This document shows positions 14,571 through 28,221 of a DNA stretch of 64,000 bases, one piece after another. Both the position numbers and the translations under genes were made by a program. Within the stretch, counting starts at the first letter, position 1, and every line of letters begins with the position of its first letter. Below the pieces are notes generated by a model that saw only the letters and a program-made list of their open reading frames with translations, was not told where the DNA came from and ran no database searches. Source of the DNA: Tolypeutes matacus (taxonomy: Eukaryota > Chordata > Mammalia > Cingulata > Chlamyphoridae); NCBI GenBank assembly GCA_026826555.1, contig JAKSZT010054215.1, forward strand, positions 26,007,155 to 26,071,154, read 5' to 3'.

Positions 14571-15507
14571 TAATAATTTTTAAATTTCCGCTTGTAGCTC
14601 TATTTCTTTTCAAATAATAAAATCTCTTATAAGACAGAATTCAAACAGATAAGCTACCTTCCGACAGAAGCCCAGAGAAGCACCTCCTTCTCACACTCTG
14701 CATTTACAATGAATGGTTTCTGATATTACCTGTTTTCCATGGTGGCTAAATGGATCAAGTGTGCTACTCTCAAAATGAAAACACTTAGTAGATTGTGCAA
14801 GGCCACTGAGAATGACTTTGGTTTTCCAATTGCTGAATGAGAAGGTTTGCATATATTGGGCAATGGATACATGTTTGTTGGTTGGATTTGTTGGGTTTCC
14901 CCTAAGATTTATTTTCCTCTTTCTTGAACCATGCTGATGAGGATAGGAGAAAAAGAACCTCAGCCTTCACATCTATCTTGTGCTTTAGCAGAGAAATAAT
15001 GCAGTGTTTCTGCTCTAATATTTTCCTATCAACTACTAGTACTTCGCTGATTTCCTGGCAGCAACCCCACACTCTCTAGACAATGGTCTAGAATGACTCC
15101 TGGATCATTTTTTATGTCTAAGGTAATAACTCACTACCAACCGTACATTCCCTGAATTCATTTCCTTACAATTCACCTGCCCACAGGAAACTGCTCTGCC
15201 ACTCACACAGGGTACTTTCTGTTATTTACCTTAGGTAACTTCTCAGAAGAATTTAACGTCATTCTCAAACTTGGAGGTTTTGTCCTGTTACTTCTTTTTC
15301 TAACAGATCAAAATGCTAAATAACTTTAACCACAGTGACCATGTGACTGCACACAGAGAAGTACCAGCTCCCAAACCCAGGACAATATAGTGACACATTT
15401 TGTGATAACTCATTATTAAATTGCCTGTGGCAAGAAATTTGTCAAAATTTTTTTGAAACTAAAAATAATTTATGAATTCTGTTTACCCCTTGCTTACATG
15501 CATTCCT

Positions 15508-15546
15508 TATTCATTCATTCATTCATTCATTCATTCATTCATTCAT
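15508..15546. repeat. (ATTC)n microsatellite
   Basis: About nine perfect ATTC units, ending at attcatctac. Confidence 0.95.
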
Positions 15547-16092
15547 CTACTTATTCCTAGGACCTCAGTACTAAGGAACCCCAGGGGTGTTCTATTTTTA
15601 AAAAGTTCCAAACCTGGGCTGAGGAGGAACCTCTTTGTATGCTGTAATTCATAGCCTCCTTCTGGGAAGAAATTAGCATTCCTGATAAAATGCTTAAACA
15701 TTTTTCTGATAGATTTTCATCAGGTCAAGACCTCTTCTGAGATTTTACTTACCCACTCAGCTCTTGGTCAAGAATCTAAAGATGTCTATATGGACCTTTT
15801 TCCTTTTTGAATACATTCTATTAATGACCCTCTTACCATTTTTGTTTCCTATATTGTTGCTTATCAAGAAAAATCTTTGGTCTCAGAGGGCCCTTTTCCC
15901 ACTCACAGCAGGTTTGTAATAAAACTGGCATATGCTCATCACTAAATTGTCTGAAATTTGTTTTAAACCTATAAGGACAGCTGTCATGCTGACCTGCCCA
16001 TCTGCTGGTCTCCTGACAGGACTGCTGCTCCTGCCCACCACAGGTTCTCTGTCTCACCTGTGGAATCTTCAAAATCCGTATGCGGATATGCC

Positions 16093-16263
16093 TAGTGCTG
16101 TGATTCTGAACCAGCAGCCCCAACACAAGCTTGTTAGAAGTGCACATTCTCAGGCCCCACCTTAGACCTACTGAACCAGAAATTTGAGGGTAGGGCCCAG
16201 CATTCTGCATTTTAACAGCCCTCCAGGTGATTCGGATGCACCTAAAATTTGAGGAGCACTGTC
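16093..16263 (+). mobile_element. MER20 DNA transposon fragment
   Basis: Text matches MER20 as remembered: ttgttagaagtgcacattct, caggccccac, gacctactgaaccagaaa, gggcccagcattctg and ccctccaggtgattc. Ends near gaggagcactg. Confidence 0.85.
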
Positions 16264-16599
16264 TTAGTAAATTGTTTTGTTTTGTTTGTTTGTTTTCACT
16301 TTAAAGCTAGTTTTTCTATAAGATATAAAATATTTCACATTTAACACATTGCCCTCCCTACACATGCCTTTGCCCATAGGTACCTGTCATCTTTCTGCTT
16401 CCAAAAATTACTGTAGGATAGGAGTGCCTCTTCCCATCCCAGGAGTTCTTTAATAAAGTTAGAACAAGGAATTCACCAAGGCTCACTGCTATCACCGTCT
16501 CATACCATGGCAGAGCTTTTGCAGCATAATCAAGTAATGGAAGTTTGCTTTTTATTTATTTTACTTCCATCCAGAATACCTCCACAATCCTATTTACTT

Positions 16600-16830
16600 A
16601 CAAACTACTTATTCTTTAAGAGTCCCTTCAAGCCTCTCTCCTTCAGGCAGCCTTCCTAACCACTTAGGTCAATGTGATCTTAGAATATCAAAAACTTTTC
16701 CCTCACTTCTCTCTATCCCACTTGCCTTTGCATTTGACCTTCATTTGTCATTTTGAGCTATCTGACCACTTCCTGTGTGTTACTGTTCCTGTGTGTTACT
16801 CTGCTTCCTTCACTTCTCTGACGTCATCCA
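16600..16830 (+). mobile_element. L2-like fragment
   Basis: Contains tcaagcctctctccttcagg and cagccttcctaaccact, typical L2 phrasing, followed by Pro/Ser-type coding residue text. Diverged. Confidence 0.55.
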
Positions 16831-16844
16831 TTGTTTTACGGCAA

Positions 16845-17175
16845 TTATTTATCTATGTATTTATATATTTATTCAGTGAACATTTATGGAATATCAACTA
16901 TGTCTCAAGAAATGTGCTAAATAACAGAAATGCAAAGCTGGGTGAGATACTGGGAGTTTAATAAAAAATGTGCAAATGGCATGGCTTCTGGAAATACTTG
17001 CATTGCTGGAGTGACGAGTGTGCTCTGGGACATGGTAGATAATAAGGCCAAAAAGCAGATGGGGACTAAATCATGGGAGGCCTTGCCTCCAACATGAACA
17101 TTTTTAATAATACCAGGAGATCAGTGGGGAGTTGCTGAGAGATTTTTAACTAAAGAGTTAATATTTGCCAGATTT
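16845..17175 (+). repeat. Old interspersed repeat, family not assigned
   Basis: Opens with a MIR/L2-style lead (tatttattcagtgaacattt, tggaatatcaactatg) and continues with ataaggccaaaaagcag, catgggaggccttgcc and gagatcagtggggagttgc. The same style of text recurs at 24.5, 41.8 and 43.4 kb. Confidence 0.45.
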
Positions 17176-20059
17176 GCTACCTTGTATGATTCAGATCACA
17201 TATTAAGCATGTAATCATTATTTGAATTGAATAATAATTTTACATTATGGACTTGGAAGTATTTTTGCAAGATTCTTCTCAGATTCTTTATTCATCCAAC
17301 TGTTTCTTACTTTGCACATAACCTAATACTCTTAGGGGAGTTTCTTTTCACTTCTAATCAATATGTGGGAGATACAAGTGGATAAGAACCAACATTGGTT
17401 TAGTGTCCATTGTATTCAAGACTGTGCCCATTGAAGGTTTAAACTATTACTATCATCTCATAGATTGTTTTGCCATACTGCAATAACTTATCAAGCATCC
17501 AGTTCCAGTTTGTGTTAGTGTCCTCTACTCAAGTTGTTTGTAGGAAGCAAGCACTTGAACAGCTCTGTAATCATTCTGGTAGTCAGATGGAGGCCAAGAT
17601 CTGATGGGAGCATGAGGCAGGAACACTGTCCTCCCAGGTCTTGGGGAAGGCTTCAGAAGGAAGGAAACCTGAACTAAGTGGAAAGGGATGATTACCAGTT
17701 AACCAGAAAAATTTATTGGGAAGATCTTCCTCAAGTATAAACACCTCTCTGTCTTTCTCAATCCAAATCTTTTCCAAAGGTTTCTAGCCTCTTAATTTTC
17801 TATATTGATCATCCTCATTCTATTAACTACTATTAAAAACAACAGAAAAATAAAAAGTTCTATTAGAAGCCCAGGGCTCAATGTTTTGAGAGCAGTCCTC
17901 AGTAAAATCAAGAAAAACAGATAAAAAATTCGAAAATAACTTGAGAGAATTTTCATTTGTATTTTTTCTATTAACATATATAAACAAAGAAACCAAGATG
18001 AATGCCAAGGGATATGTCACTAAAGAAAGATATTTAAAACAGACATGTGAAAACATGCCACGTACATATTAAGGGACTTTGAGAGTCAAGTGGGGAAGAA
18101 CCAAAGTGGAAGTAGCTCAGGATCTAAAATTAACTTTATTTAGGGTTTCCACTCATTCATGGAATCATTTATTCTTTCATTTATCTCCTAATTTTATAAA
18201 GAAGTAATACCCAGGGCTCAGCCTCTATCCTTTCTAATAAAACCTTCAAACTCTTATCAAAGTGCTTGGGGTAGGATTTAAGACAACTTGAGTTACTCAA
18301 AATGATGCCAAATCCCATTTTTGCACATTAAGAAGAACCTTATTTTCTCTGTGGAGAAACAAATATTTCCAGGAATCATCAGGTCAATATAACCCTCATA
18401 GTGATGAAAATTGAAAAAAAAAAATGCTACAAATGGTGTCATTAATAAAAATTTCATTAGTTTAGGGAATGAATTGATATTCTTAAGATAATCACGAAGT
18501 AGGCAAAGTTTGTTTTTGACCCTCCCCCATTCTCCTTTTATGTGAATCCTCCTCAACCTGACTTCAAAAACCAGGTGTCTTGATGTTCTACTCTTTCATC
18601 TTTGCAGAACCTCTTTCCTGGTAACAGGGACCAGGGGATTGTTCAAGGCCGTAACTATAGTTATCTTTCCCCAGAGCCTTCTATTTGCCCAGCAGTCTGG
18701 AAAGCTGTGTGGGTGGTTATGTCTACTCAGAATGCTTACACATGAGGCTGGCCCTGTTACGTTCATTCCAGCCAGTTTCTCATTTGGGCACAATAGAACA
18801 GAACATTGGCTATCACTAGCTTTGAAACAATCCAATACCATAAATACAGCTGGATATAAAATGTGTTCTGCCATAGCAATATATTAAATACAAAGACTGC
18901 ATCTGCATGCCCTATGGCAATTTTATTCAGCGTGTACATCTTCCCCAGATCCTATTTCAAAATGCCTCACTCCAGAGTGCTAGATAAAACACTAGAGATC
19001 AGAAAACAGTTATAGGATTTTTCAAAAGAAAGAGAATAGTGAAAGGCTGAGGTATTAACAAGAGGAAAAGAGAAAATGATTTGTTAGAGAATTTTCATCT
19101 AGAAATGTGTGTAGTATACAGTTGTCAAACTAGTCGGCATCATGCCTGAGGCAAAAAAAAAAAAAAAAAAAAAAAATCAAGGGAAGAGAACTGTTATAGC
19201 CAATCCATTCAGAGTGGGAGAGAATGAAGCTGAAAGACGTGTCAGGTTGGATTTGAAAAGGGCTAGCGAGGCAAAGAGGCAGAGAATGACGAGGGATTAC
19301 TGCTAATTCCCCTAACTGGTTGACACAAGGTTAGTATGCTTATTATGGGATGCTGCTGAAGGGGAATAGGCAACCTTTCCATTCTAGATTTTGAACTTTG
19401 ATGCATGTGATAGAATCTAAAGCTGCATAATATGAAAATATTTTTAAACTCCTCAAAATTTTGCATTTTGGGGAATTAACCAAAAGCCAGGGTGTTTAAA
19501 ATCATTGAAAACTTCTGAAATCTTTCTTCTTTCCTAACTATTACCTGCAAACTAAAAACCCTGTAGTACTGTAACTCCATTGAGTTTGGCACTCTTATTT
19601 AGTCAATCATTCAACAAGCCTTGATCTGGGCCTCCTTGGCCAAGAGAAAAAAAGTAAGTACTAGGGGATGCATTCCTCTTGTCATTTGGAGGAAACATAT
19701 CTCTGACCTTATATCCGTGGTTGCAGAGATGGTCACACATAGGGACTGGATGGAGCCCATTCTCTAAATATTAAGGAACACCTGCCCTCTCTCGAAAGGA
19801 AGGAGCTGGCCCCAAGAAGTAAAAGCTAACAGAAATGCAAAGTGGATACTATTAATAAATCCGTGAGACTACACCTCTCTCACCTAAGTTATGGGCCTGG
19901 AATGGACAAGAGGCAACGTTCTGCCAGGGTCAGGGGATAAGGAACATGTGGTGAAATATGAAAGAGCATGGAAAGACGGCCTTCACAAATAGAACCCCGA
20001 ATCGTGGCCGGCAGGCCAAGTGGGGCCTCCTTTCCGCCCGGGAGCTGACTGTTACCTAC

Positions 20060-20222
20060 TTTCTCTGCTGGGCTGAAGAGCGTCGGGTGCAAATCACGGC
20101 CACAGTCACCACCACCAGCACCGTAATGGCGCCAACGGTGACGACAACGATCACAAGCAGGTTGCTGCTCTTCTGAGGGGTGACGCTGCCATGCGGCGGG
20201 TGCATCTGCCCAATGGGAGGCT
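20060..20222 (-). CDS. DCC: DCC transmembrane exon
   Basis: Exon encoding the last extracellular stalk residues ([12 protein letters not shown]), the single membrane helix and the first cytoplasmic residues. The helix is a valine-rich run of about 25 residues that starts [10 protein letters not shown] and is followed by the stop-transfer cluster [11 protein letters not shown]. Coordinates correspond to about human 1078-1132 (annotated helix about 1098-1122). The acceptor is strong (tctttccgcag) and the donor is AGAAA|gtaggt. Entry phase is 1 and exit phase is 2, so unlike its neighbours this 163-bp exon cannot be skipped alone without a frameshift; together with the next exon it sums to 390 bp. 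The transmembrane stub left after shedding is the substrate of gamma-secretase. The helix differs from human at a few V/I/A positions, all conservative. Confidence 0.97.
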
Positions 20223-20369
20223 CTGCGGAAAGACAGGCAGAGGTCAAGTTAAGGGGGATGTGGGCACCCAACGTTTATCAAGCTCTGTCCAGATGTGAAG
20301 AGTTTCTACCATGACAGGAATTCCTGAGGCTGAAAAAGAAGCACTGAAAAATGAGGGGAAAGAACTAAG

Positions 20370-21410
20370 CTGTCTACCCAAGAGAAATGAAGACCTACGT
20401 CCACCTAAAACGTGCTTATGAACGTTCAAAGCAGCATTAATCACAATAGCAAAAAGAATGGAAACACCCCAAATGTCCATCAGCTCATGAAAAAATGTGG
20501 TATATCCACACAATGGAATATTATTCAGTCAAAAAAAGGAACGAAGTGCTGATACATGCTACCACATGGATCGGACTTGAAGACATTATGCTAAATGAAA
20601 AGAGCTAGACACAAAAGGCCACAAATTGATTCCCTTTATATAAAATGTCCAGAATAGGCAAATCTATAGAAACAGAAAATAGGTTTTCCTTGGCAGAATG
20701 GGGAGATGGGGAGTTGATTGTTAAGGGGTATGTGGTTTGTTTTGGGGGTGATGAAAATGTTCAGTAATTAGATAATGGTGATGGTTACACAAGTTATTGA
20801 ATATACTAAAAGCCACTGAACGGTACATTTTTTTTAATCTTTTTTGTTATTTTGTTTACTTTTTTTTTTTCCAACATGCCTGTTACCTTGATAAGTTTGG
20901 AGCAAGGAAACCACTTAGTACAACGCCTGACCCAAACAAGAAACGTCAGTTATTGTCAGCTTGCAGGCAACATGGTTGTTCAGGGCTCACTGTCTTGAGG
21001 ACTGACTGTGTGATAGTTCACAGCCAATGACCCCTTCACGGAAAACTTGACAGGAACAAGGACCCACATTCTATGCTACCAAGCCATGGTCACCCCATTA
21101 GGTCAATTTATGCACCCCCCAGCCCCACAGGTAAGCATTAATGTTTCCACTTCTCGGCTGGGAAAACTGAGACTCGGGAGGTGAGGTAGCTTGCTCCTCA
21201 AAAGATCCAGACAGAGCAGGACAGGTTCTGATGACGAGGGAGGAGTTCCTCGCAGGAACCCATCTCGGGTCCCCACTACTCTCTGCGGACCCTGATGGAG
21301 ATGCTGGGCGGGTGCTCCTCGTGGGCCCAGATGGTACCGCAGGGCCCTCCTGACCACTCCCCCCTTAAAGGGTGAAATTCATGACAGGTGAATTACATGT
21401 CAATAATATA
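20370..21410 (+). mobile_element. L1 3' end, split by a later insertion
   Basis: 20370-20830 is L1 ORF2 C-terminal and 3' UTR (ccaaatgtccatcagctc, gaatattattcagtc, aaaagccactgaacggtaca). The expected continuation of the 3' UTR (aaagggtgaaattcatgac, gtgaattacatgtcaataat) resumes at 21366. The two halves fit one element cut by about 535 bp. L1MA/MB-like. Confidence 0.8.
20831..21364 (-). mobile_element. GC-rich retroposed insert of unknown source inside L1
   Basis: Insert with a T-rich left end (a poly-A-like tail if read on the minus strand) and a GC-rich right half. On the minus strand 21110-21190 includes a MIR-like phrase (gagtctcagttttcccagc). No clear TSD was found and no protein recognised; the 84-codon frame at 21103-21357 looks incidental. 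It may be a retrocopy of a non-coding transcript carrying a MIR. Confidence 0.45.
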
Positions 21411-21994
21411 AAAAAAGAACTAAACTATTGGGTGGAAAGGAGGGGAGGGGAGAAAGGCTGCAACTTTGTACCCTAAGTATTCCCATGTGACAGGAACCAG
21501 AGAAGGCTGTGGTTTATTAGAAAATACTGTCAATTTGATGCTGTGATGAATTATTTGACACCAAACATTCACAATTTACTTCCATTCCTTTTATAAAGCT
21601 GTCAATAAAGCACATATAATTCTCAACCCATTAAGGGTATATGAATCTCACTTAACAGCATCCACTGGGTTCAGGAAAGTTTCATAAAGTCCTGATATAA
21701 ACGTGTTGCATCAGTACACTGTGGTAGAAAATATTTAGGCAAAACTTATAGAATAATAGGACATTTTGATAAATTGCTCACCTAAACAGGAATGACTAAT
21801 GATCCTTTAAATAGCTCTCTTTTAACCCTCAGTCAGCAGTAATATTCTGTATCATGTTTGTCATTAAAAGCTATAAATAAAAAAGTAAACATTTGCTTAT
21901 TATTTTATTTAGAAGTTAATTTAGCAAGTAGCAGAAAGAAATGAGTTTTGATGTTTTCCTAAACCTAAGTTTGAATTTTGTTTCTTTAATTTTG

Positions 21995-22165
21995 TTTCTG
22001 TATTAGCTTTCTATGCCTTGAGCAAAATATGTCTTTTGAGCCTCAGTGCCTTCATCTGTAAAATAGAAATAATAATACTTACCATATATGGCTTTAGAGC
22101 AAATATGCAAAGCCACCGTTTCAGTGCCTGATACAGAGTCAGTGCTTATAATATGATTATCCTAC
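21995..22165 (+). mobile_element. MIR
   Basis: MIR core and tail: gagcctcagtgccttcatct, gtaaaatagaaataataat, cagagtcagtgcttataat. Confidence 0.75.
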
Positions 22166-23324
22166 TAAAACAATAAATAAAATGTTGCCTAAGATTAAGT
22201 TACCATAGTGTTTGGGATCTTTTTGGTAGGGACTTCCAAATTTTAAAAAATTTCAAAATAATACTCAGCATGCAAAGACAAGTGAACATCATCTCACAAA
22301 TGAATACGATAACCCAGTACTTGCCTCAAAATAGAAACAGTGTTTCTTGACTAGCTACTTAAGAATGATTGCTTCTAAAAAAGAATAGTCACTTAAACCT
22401 AAATAAATGATCTATGACTCATTATTGCTAGAAAATTAATAAGTGCTTCTGATAAAACTTGACTCTCAAGGGGAGGAACTCATCAAAAGTTTTAAATAGC
22501 ACTTTATTAAAGTTAAAAGATTCTGATTACAAATGAAAGAAATAATATTTCCTTGAAGTAACTCTTACATTTACTAGAAAGGAATGGGACAAGTAAGAAA
22601 AGGTCAGAACTTTCTGTATTATAGTTTTACTTATTAATAAAAAGTCATTTTACAAAAGTATCTTAATATGCTCTTTCTTAGCTTAATAAATTAATTTATT
22701 GCAATAGTAACAGTTACTGTGAGAACTTTCAATAGAGACAGTCAGGAATCTCACAGACTTTTATTAGCCTGGTTTAAATTTAAGTTTGCCATTCCTGATA
22801 AACTTAGCTTGAGTCACACACAGCAACGCACTTTGTGATTTCTACTCCTCTTTCTTCTTTCCACCCTGAGCAACATCATGTGTTAAGTCAGAAAATAGTG
22901 GTTCTGGATCCTGCTGAGCACACGTGAGATTATATTGATGCTGTTTGCCTTGGGAGAGTTCTGGTTCATGAGGACTCTCATTATACACCTGTGATTCCAG
23001 GTCTTTATGCCTTCCTCATACAGGGTCCCATCAGTTTAACACCTGGTACAGGTCTTTCATTAATTTTTGAATCCCAAATCAAAGGCTAAATAATCAGAAT
23101 ATCTGACATTGACTGGGCAGTTAAGAAAGTCAAGTGCAATGGTGCTTTAGATATATCAAAATACATTGATCAAAAGACTTCTCCAAATGATGAGAACTTT
23201 CAGAGCTTGTGAACCTAGAGCAGGGAATCGGAGTCTAGGAGACAGCCCCACTTCAGGAGGGACAAGGTGGCATTTACCCCATTTCAGACTTCAGTGAGGA
23301 AGCCACCTGGTACAATTCAAAGAC

Positions 23325-23515
23325 TTGCATTTGAAATCTCACCCCATGGTTAACTTCTGTGTATTACTAAATCTCGATGTGACTCCTTTGTAAAGTCAGA
23401 CTAACATTATCTATCCTCCAAGGGCACTGTGATTATTTCAAGAGATAATGGATGCAACCCACTGACTACAGGCCCTGAAACAGAGTTGGTTCTCAGTAAT
23501 CATTCAGATGAGATT
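23325..23515 (+). mobile_element. MIR
   Basis: Diverged MIR: tttgtaaagtcagactaaca, aagagataatggatgcaa, agagttggttctcagtaat. Confidence 0.65.
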
Positions 23516-24509
23516 CAATATATTTCATCTTATGTGACTTCAAATTTAAAGAAAAAAAGTACCATACCATAATGAATCTCTTCCCCAATGTTAGCATAAT
23601 AATATGGCTATTCTGTGTCTGAGTAATCAAGAATTAGTAAGTTCCACAAAAATCAGAGGGGAAAGGACATAATTTTAAAAAATCACATGGGCATTCCATC
23701 CATTTTTTACCTTCATGATGTTTGATCACAGTAAAACATTTCATTCTTTTTTTCCTACTAAATTTGATATAAGCAAAAATACGTTTTAAATAATATGATA
23801 GTCTAAAATCTTAATAAAGATGGGAAAATTGCTTTAGTAACATATATTTAATTTGTATAATACTTTATATTCTTTCAAAAATATTTTTTGTCTTATCCCA
23901 TTTTACCTTCATAAATGACCTGCAGAAAGTACATTGAGAGACAAGGACACCGAGGGCTTAATTATCCTGTAGACATCAAGGCAAGTTATGAATCTAGGTG
24001 TCCTGACTTACTTTGAGCCTCTGCCCCATTGCTACAATGGTTGTGCCCCAATAACTGCACAATGTAATAGGCAGGTAAACAGCGTGAACATAAGAATGAC
24101 AATCTCAGTTCTGAGGAAAGAAACAGATCCAATGAAAGCTTCTAGTTAGTGCCTTAACTTCTCTTTCACAATTACTGTCTTCCCAGATAATAGTTTCCTT
24201 ACTACTGGAAACCTTTGATCTCAAGATATGTCTCAATAATTTCACAAGTCTTTGAATTTGAGCAGAAATTCATATGACATTGAACATTTCAAAGTACCTC
24301 CCCCGATAAGGTACTTTAGTCAATCAGACAGAAGAGAACCCACAGATAACCTAGCCCCATGTTCCTTAAAATGAGATCTTAATCACGGGACAAAGTTCCT
24401 TGGTTGATTAAGTTGAAAAACATATTTCTTTCTTCATATCTCAGAATTTTAAACATGTTCATGTGAACTGTGAATTTCCAGGAGGGTTGGAGCAGGAATG
24501 GTAAAGAAT

Positions 24510-25870
24510 ATATTCAATTATTCCATAAATATGTATTGACGATCCATTTAGGTGCTGGGGATATAGCATTGTCGTACAAAGGGGCATGATCCTTGACCTC
24601 ATGGACTTTACAGCTTAGAGGAAAAGACAGATATTAAACAAATAGAGAAGGAAAAACTATAAATTTTGAAATTATAATTGGTTCTAAAAAGAAAAGTAGA
24701 AGGGTTCCTAGGAGATGTAACAAAAGGACCTAAGGTCATTGGGGGAGCAAGGCCATAAAAGAACTCATAATGGAAATTACATTTAGGCTGAATCATAGAG
24801 GATTGCTATGAGTTACTTCCTATCCCTAGGTAAGAGAGCAGGGACTGGGAAGAGCTTGGAGCCCTGCAGGAACTAAAAGCAGTCACTGTGTCTGGAGCCT
24901 GGGGAGCAAAAGGGTGAATGGTTATGCTTCCCTGCACCTTGCAGTTAAACAGGAACTTGAGATAGTTTGGGTAATGAGTTGTGAGCAAAAGTGTCACTTA
25001 GGGCTGAAGTATTTATTTGCTGGTGCAAGACTAAAGCTCTCTAACTATGGAAGCACATGAAGAGAGAAACACAAGATTAAAGCAGAGTGATGAACCCCCA
25101 CATAGAGGGCAGCTGCTCTGCAGAGTTCCCCAGACCTGTAATGGATTTTGGGGAACAAGAAATAAACTATTGTGTTAAAAAAAAAAAAAAAAAGGGATAA
25201 TGGCACAAAAGAGGTTGGAAAGAGAAACAGGGTCTGGGTCACACAGAACCTTGGAGATCACATTCAGGACTTAGGATTTTATCCTAAGTGCAATCACAGA
25301 CTATTTTAGGGTTCTCAGCAAGGAAGTGGCATACTTGATTTGTTTTAGAGAACCTCTTTGGCCCCTGTGTGGAGAGCGGCTGGCTGTGGAAGAAGAGAGA
25401 CCAATTAAGAGTAAATTGAAGTTTTCCAGGTGAGAGATGTGACAGCTTAAACTGAGATGGTGGCAATCGCAATCAAGCAAAGTGGACAGTTACACAATAC
25501 AGTTTGAAATTAAATGAACAAAACAGGGCTTGGATATGGGGGGAGGAAAGAATGACAGAAATCAAGTTCAGGCTTATGCTTGAAAGAGAAAGAGGGTGAA
25601 AGGGGAGGTTCAGTGAGGACAGAAGCAGAGTTTGGTTCTGAATATATCAGGGTCGAGATCCTGAGACACATGTTGAAGAGGCAGCGAGGTTTGTGCCGAG
25701 ATAAAACTTGGGGAGTTGGCATATAGATGAAACATGGAGCCCTGGGAGTGGATGAGATCACCAAAATCAAGAGTGTAGAGTGAGCAGAGAAGCTTTCTAA
25801 GGACTAAGACCTCTAGTGTGCAGGGGAAAAGGCCGCAACTTAAAGAGAAATGAGTAGCCAATCCAGTTTC
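24510..25870 (+). repeat. Long old interspersed repeat (L2-like lead), family not assigned
   Basis: Begins with ttaggtgctggggatatagc and ccttgacctcatggacttta, then runs through phrases known to me from a long, old mammalian repeat (tcaggacttaggattttatc, ggaagtggcatacttgattt, ttccaggtgagagatgtgac, tggatgagatcaccaaaa). A run of A at about 25177-25193 interrupts it. Minus-strand frames here are shadows of the repeat. Confidence 0.5.
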
Positions 25871-25966
25871 CCCATGCTTATCTGACAGTGGAACACTTTT
25901 GTTTCTCAGCGCTTCTCATCAGATCCATACACCCTGCAACAACTTTTAGGAAATGGTAATCTAGCT

Positions 25967-26173
25967 CAGTGGTTCTCAACTGGGGAGATTTTGCCTAGCA
26001 AGGGAAAATTTGGCAAAATGTCTGGAGATATTTCTGGTTACCACAACTTGGTGTTGGGGGAAGGGGCTGCTACTGCCATCTAAATGCCAGGGATGCTGCC
26101 AAACACCCCCGAATGCACATGGTCAGTCCCTGGCAACAGAGAAATGGAGATAGTGCTGGGATTGAGAAACCCT
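25967..26173 (+). mobile_element. MER5A-like hAT DNA transposon
   Basis: Starts cagtggttctcaactgggga, has aaaatgtctggagatatttc and gccagggatgctgccaaac and ends ttgagaaaccct. The flanks share ATCTAG, consistent with an eroded 8-bp TSD. Confidence 0.92.
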
Positions 26174-28221
26174 TATCTAGTTTAACACCTTGAATATTCA
26201 GAGGAAAAACTGAGATTGAAAGAATTTAAATAACTTGATTATGGTCTCACAGTACTAATCCCTATAAAGTGAGACCTACATCGGGGGTTTGGGGTTAGTC
26301 TGGGACTCTTAAGATCCTTTGGAAAAGATAATAGGTGGATGGGGAGGTGAGCACAAACTCTTAAGCATGGAACTAGAAGCTGTCACCCTGGACAATTCTA
26401 TTTCCTTTCCATCAGGAAAATGGCTATAAAATTGTATTCCTTGTCCTTCTTTTTGGCATTAAAATGTCTGCTGAATATAGCATGAGTATGTTCTAATAGT
26501 TTATCAATCTCAGAATGATTATTTCATGCAAATATAGGAAGAGCTTTTATGCACACATCACTTAGATTATTTAAAATGTTATTGTTCCTGGGAAAAAAAG
26601 AAAATAAATGTTTCCAAAAACTAGAGGGAAAGCCATGACCATTTCTCCTAAACACTGAGTGAAGACATGTTTCATGGAGTACTTAATACAATTCTGAATA
26701 TGAAAAAAATAATTAATAGTGATTATAAATTTTCATTAATAAGGGTATGCCAAAGTAGCTGAACTTTTCAAGGTAAATTTAATATTCAAATCCGAGGTCA
26801 ATAAAACAACATTTTAAAAGGGTTTCTAGATCTTAACCAAACTTGTTAAACTAATTTTGCTTGTTAGACAGAGTTACCAATCAAAAAAAGTGGTGTTATC
26901 TTCTCTAATGAGAAAAGCAGTAGTAAGCTGAAGTAATTTTCATAGCTGTCATCCATAGAAATATAAAGTATAAAATCATATTTTCAGAAGTTGGAGATTT
27001 CCTTCCTTAAGAATATGGGAACTGAATGCTTCATAAAAGAAAAATACTACCACATCACCCATATTAGGTTTGATTCTACTTGCCATAAGAAAATAATTTA
27101 AGATGATCTTCAGTTTCCACAATTAAATTTAGGGCTTTCACCTACAAGAGTAAACATGAACTATAGCACTGTTTTTCTTTATTTGAATTCCAAGAGTGCA
27201 TTTTTAAAAGACTGACATGCTGTAAGAGAAAGTAAATGATTAGTGAGTTCTAAATTTATTTGCAACTTATTTGAGTAGCCCGACAATAAGCCATGATTTT
27301 ATTATATGACTATCTATACTGTTTTCAAGGATGAATCTAGCAAGTGTAGGGAGAGACAGGAAATCTCTATAATTCTGGCAGTCTAAGGAGAGAGGAATGA
27401 AACTTCCCGGTGTACCAAATTCAAAAACACAGGTGTAAAAATGTTCTTGTTGCTGCATCTTACTTTCAAAGGGTGAGGTGGAATTTTGTCAGGGACCTAA
27501 CTTGTACATCTAATTGGAAAATATATCTCATTCTTAAACCATAAGACATTAGCAGATTTCTAATTGGGAAGCTGGAGATTTCAGGGGCTTTTACCAATTT
27601 GCTTGTAATTACCCCAGCTAAAGTCAAACTACATATTTACAATCATTTGTCTACTAGCAAAATAGAATAGGAAACATTAAATTTGTCCTCCACCATCCAT
27701 GCCTCTCTGTGATTATCAACTCACCCTAATCAGCCAAATAACCCATAATAATTTATTGTTCAGGTGCGGATTCTAAAAATTTCAGGTGCTTTGTTCATCT
27801 ATTCATTAAACACGAAATCCCTAAAACATCGTTAATTGATGCAAGAAAGGGGGCGGTGGTGGCCAATGTTGACAACCTATCTAAATCGGTTCATAACTAC
27901 TGGATGCCATTAGTCTATTTTATCTTCATGAATTTCTCCTGTGAGATAATGTATATCAGGTCAAGTTTAATTACAAATATATTTCTTGCTAGGAATCTGA
28001 AATTAAATGGAGAATAAAAAGGATACCATGACTTTCATTGCTCTCAATTACTGTCTTTCTCATCATTTGAGATCTGACTCCTATGAAAAGGAAAGTTCTT
28101 GCTGACTTATCTGTAATGTCTAATTAGGGCTGCAGTATCTTTTTAACCAGAAAATTCCATTTTTATTTTGCAGGGTCAGTTCAAGTAGCCAACATAAAAC
28201 TTTTAAACTCCAAAATTAGTA

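Noticed and set aside
27480..27800. Possible conserved non-coding enhancer rich in TAAT motifs
   Set aside because: TAAT is expected often in AT-rich DNA; without alignment there is no support.
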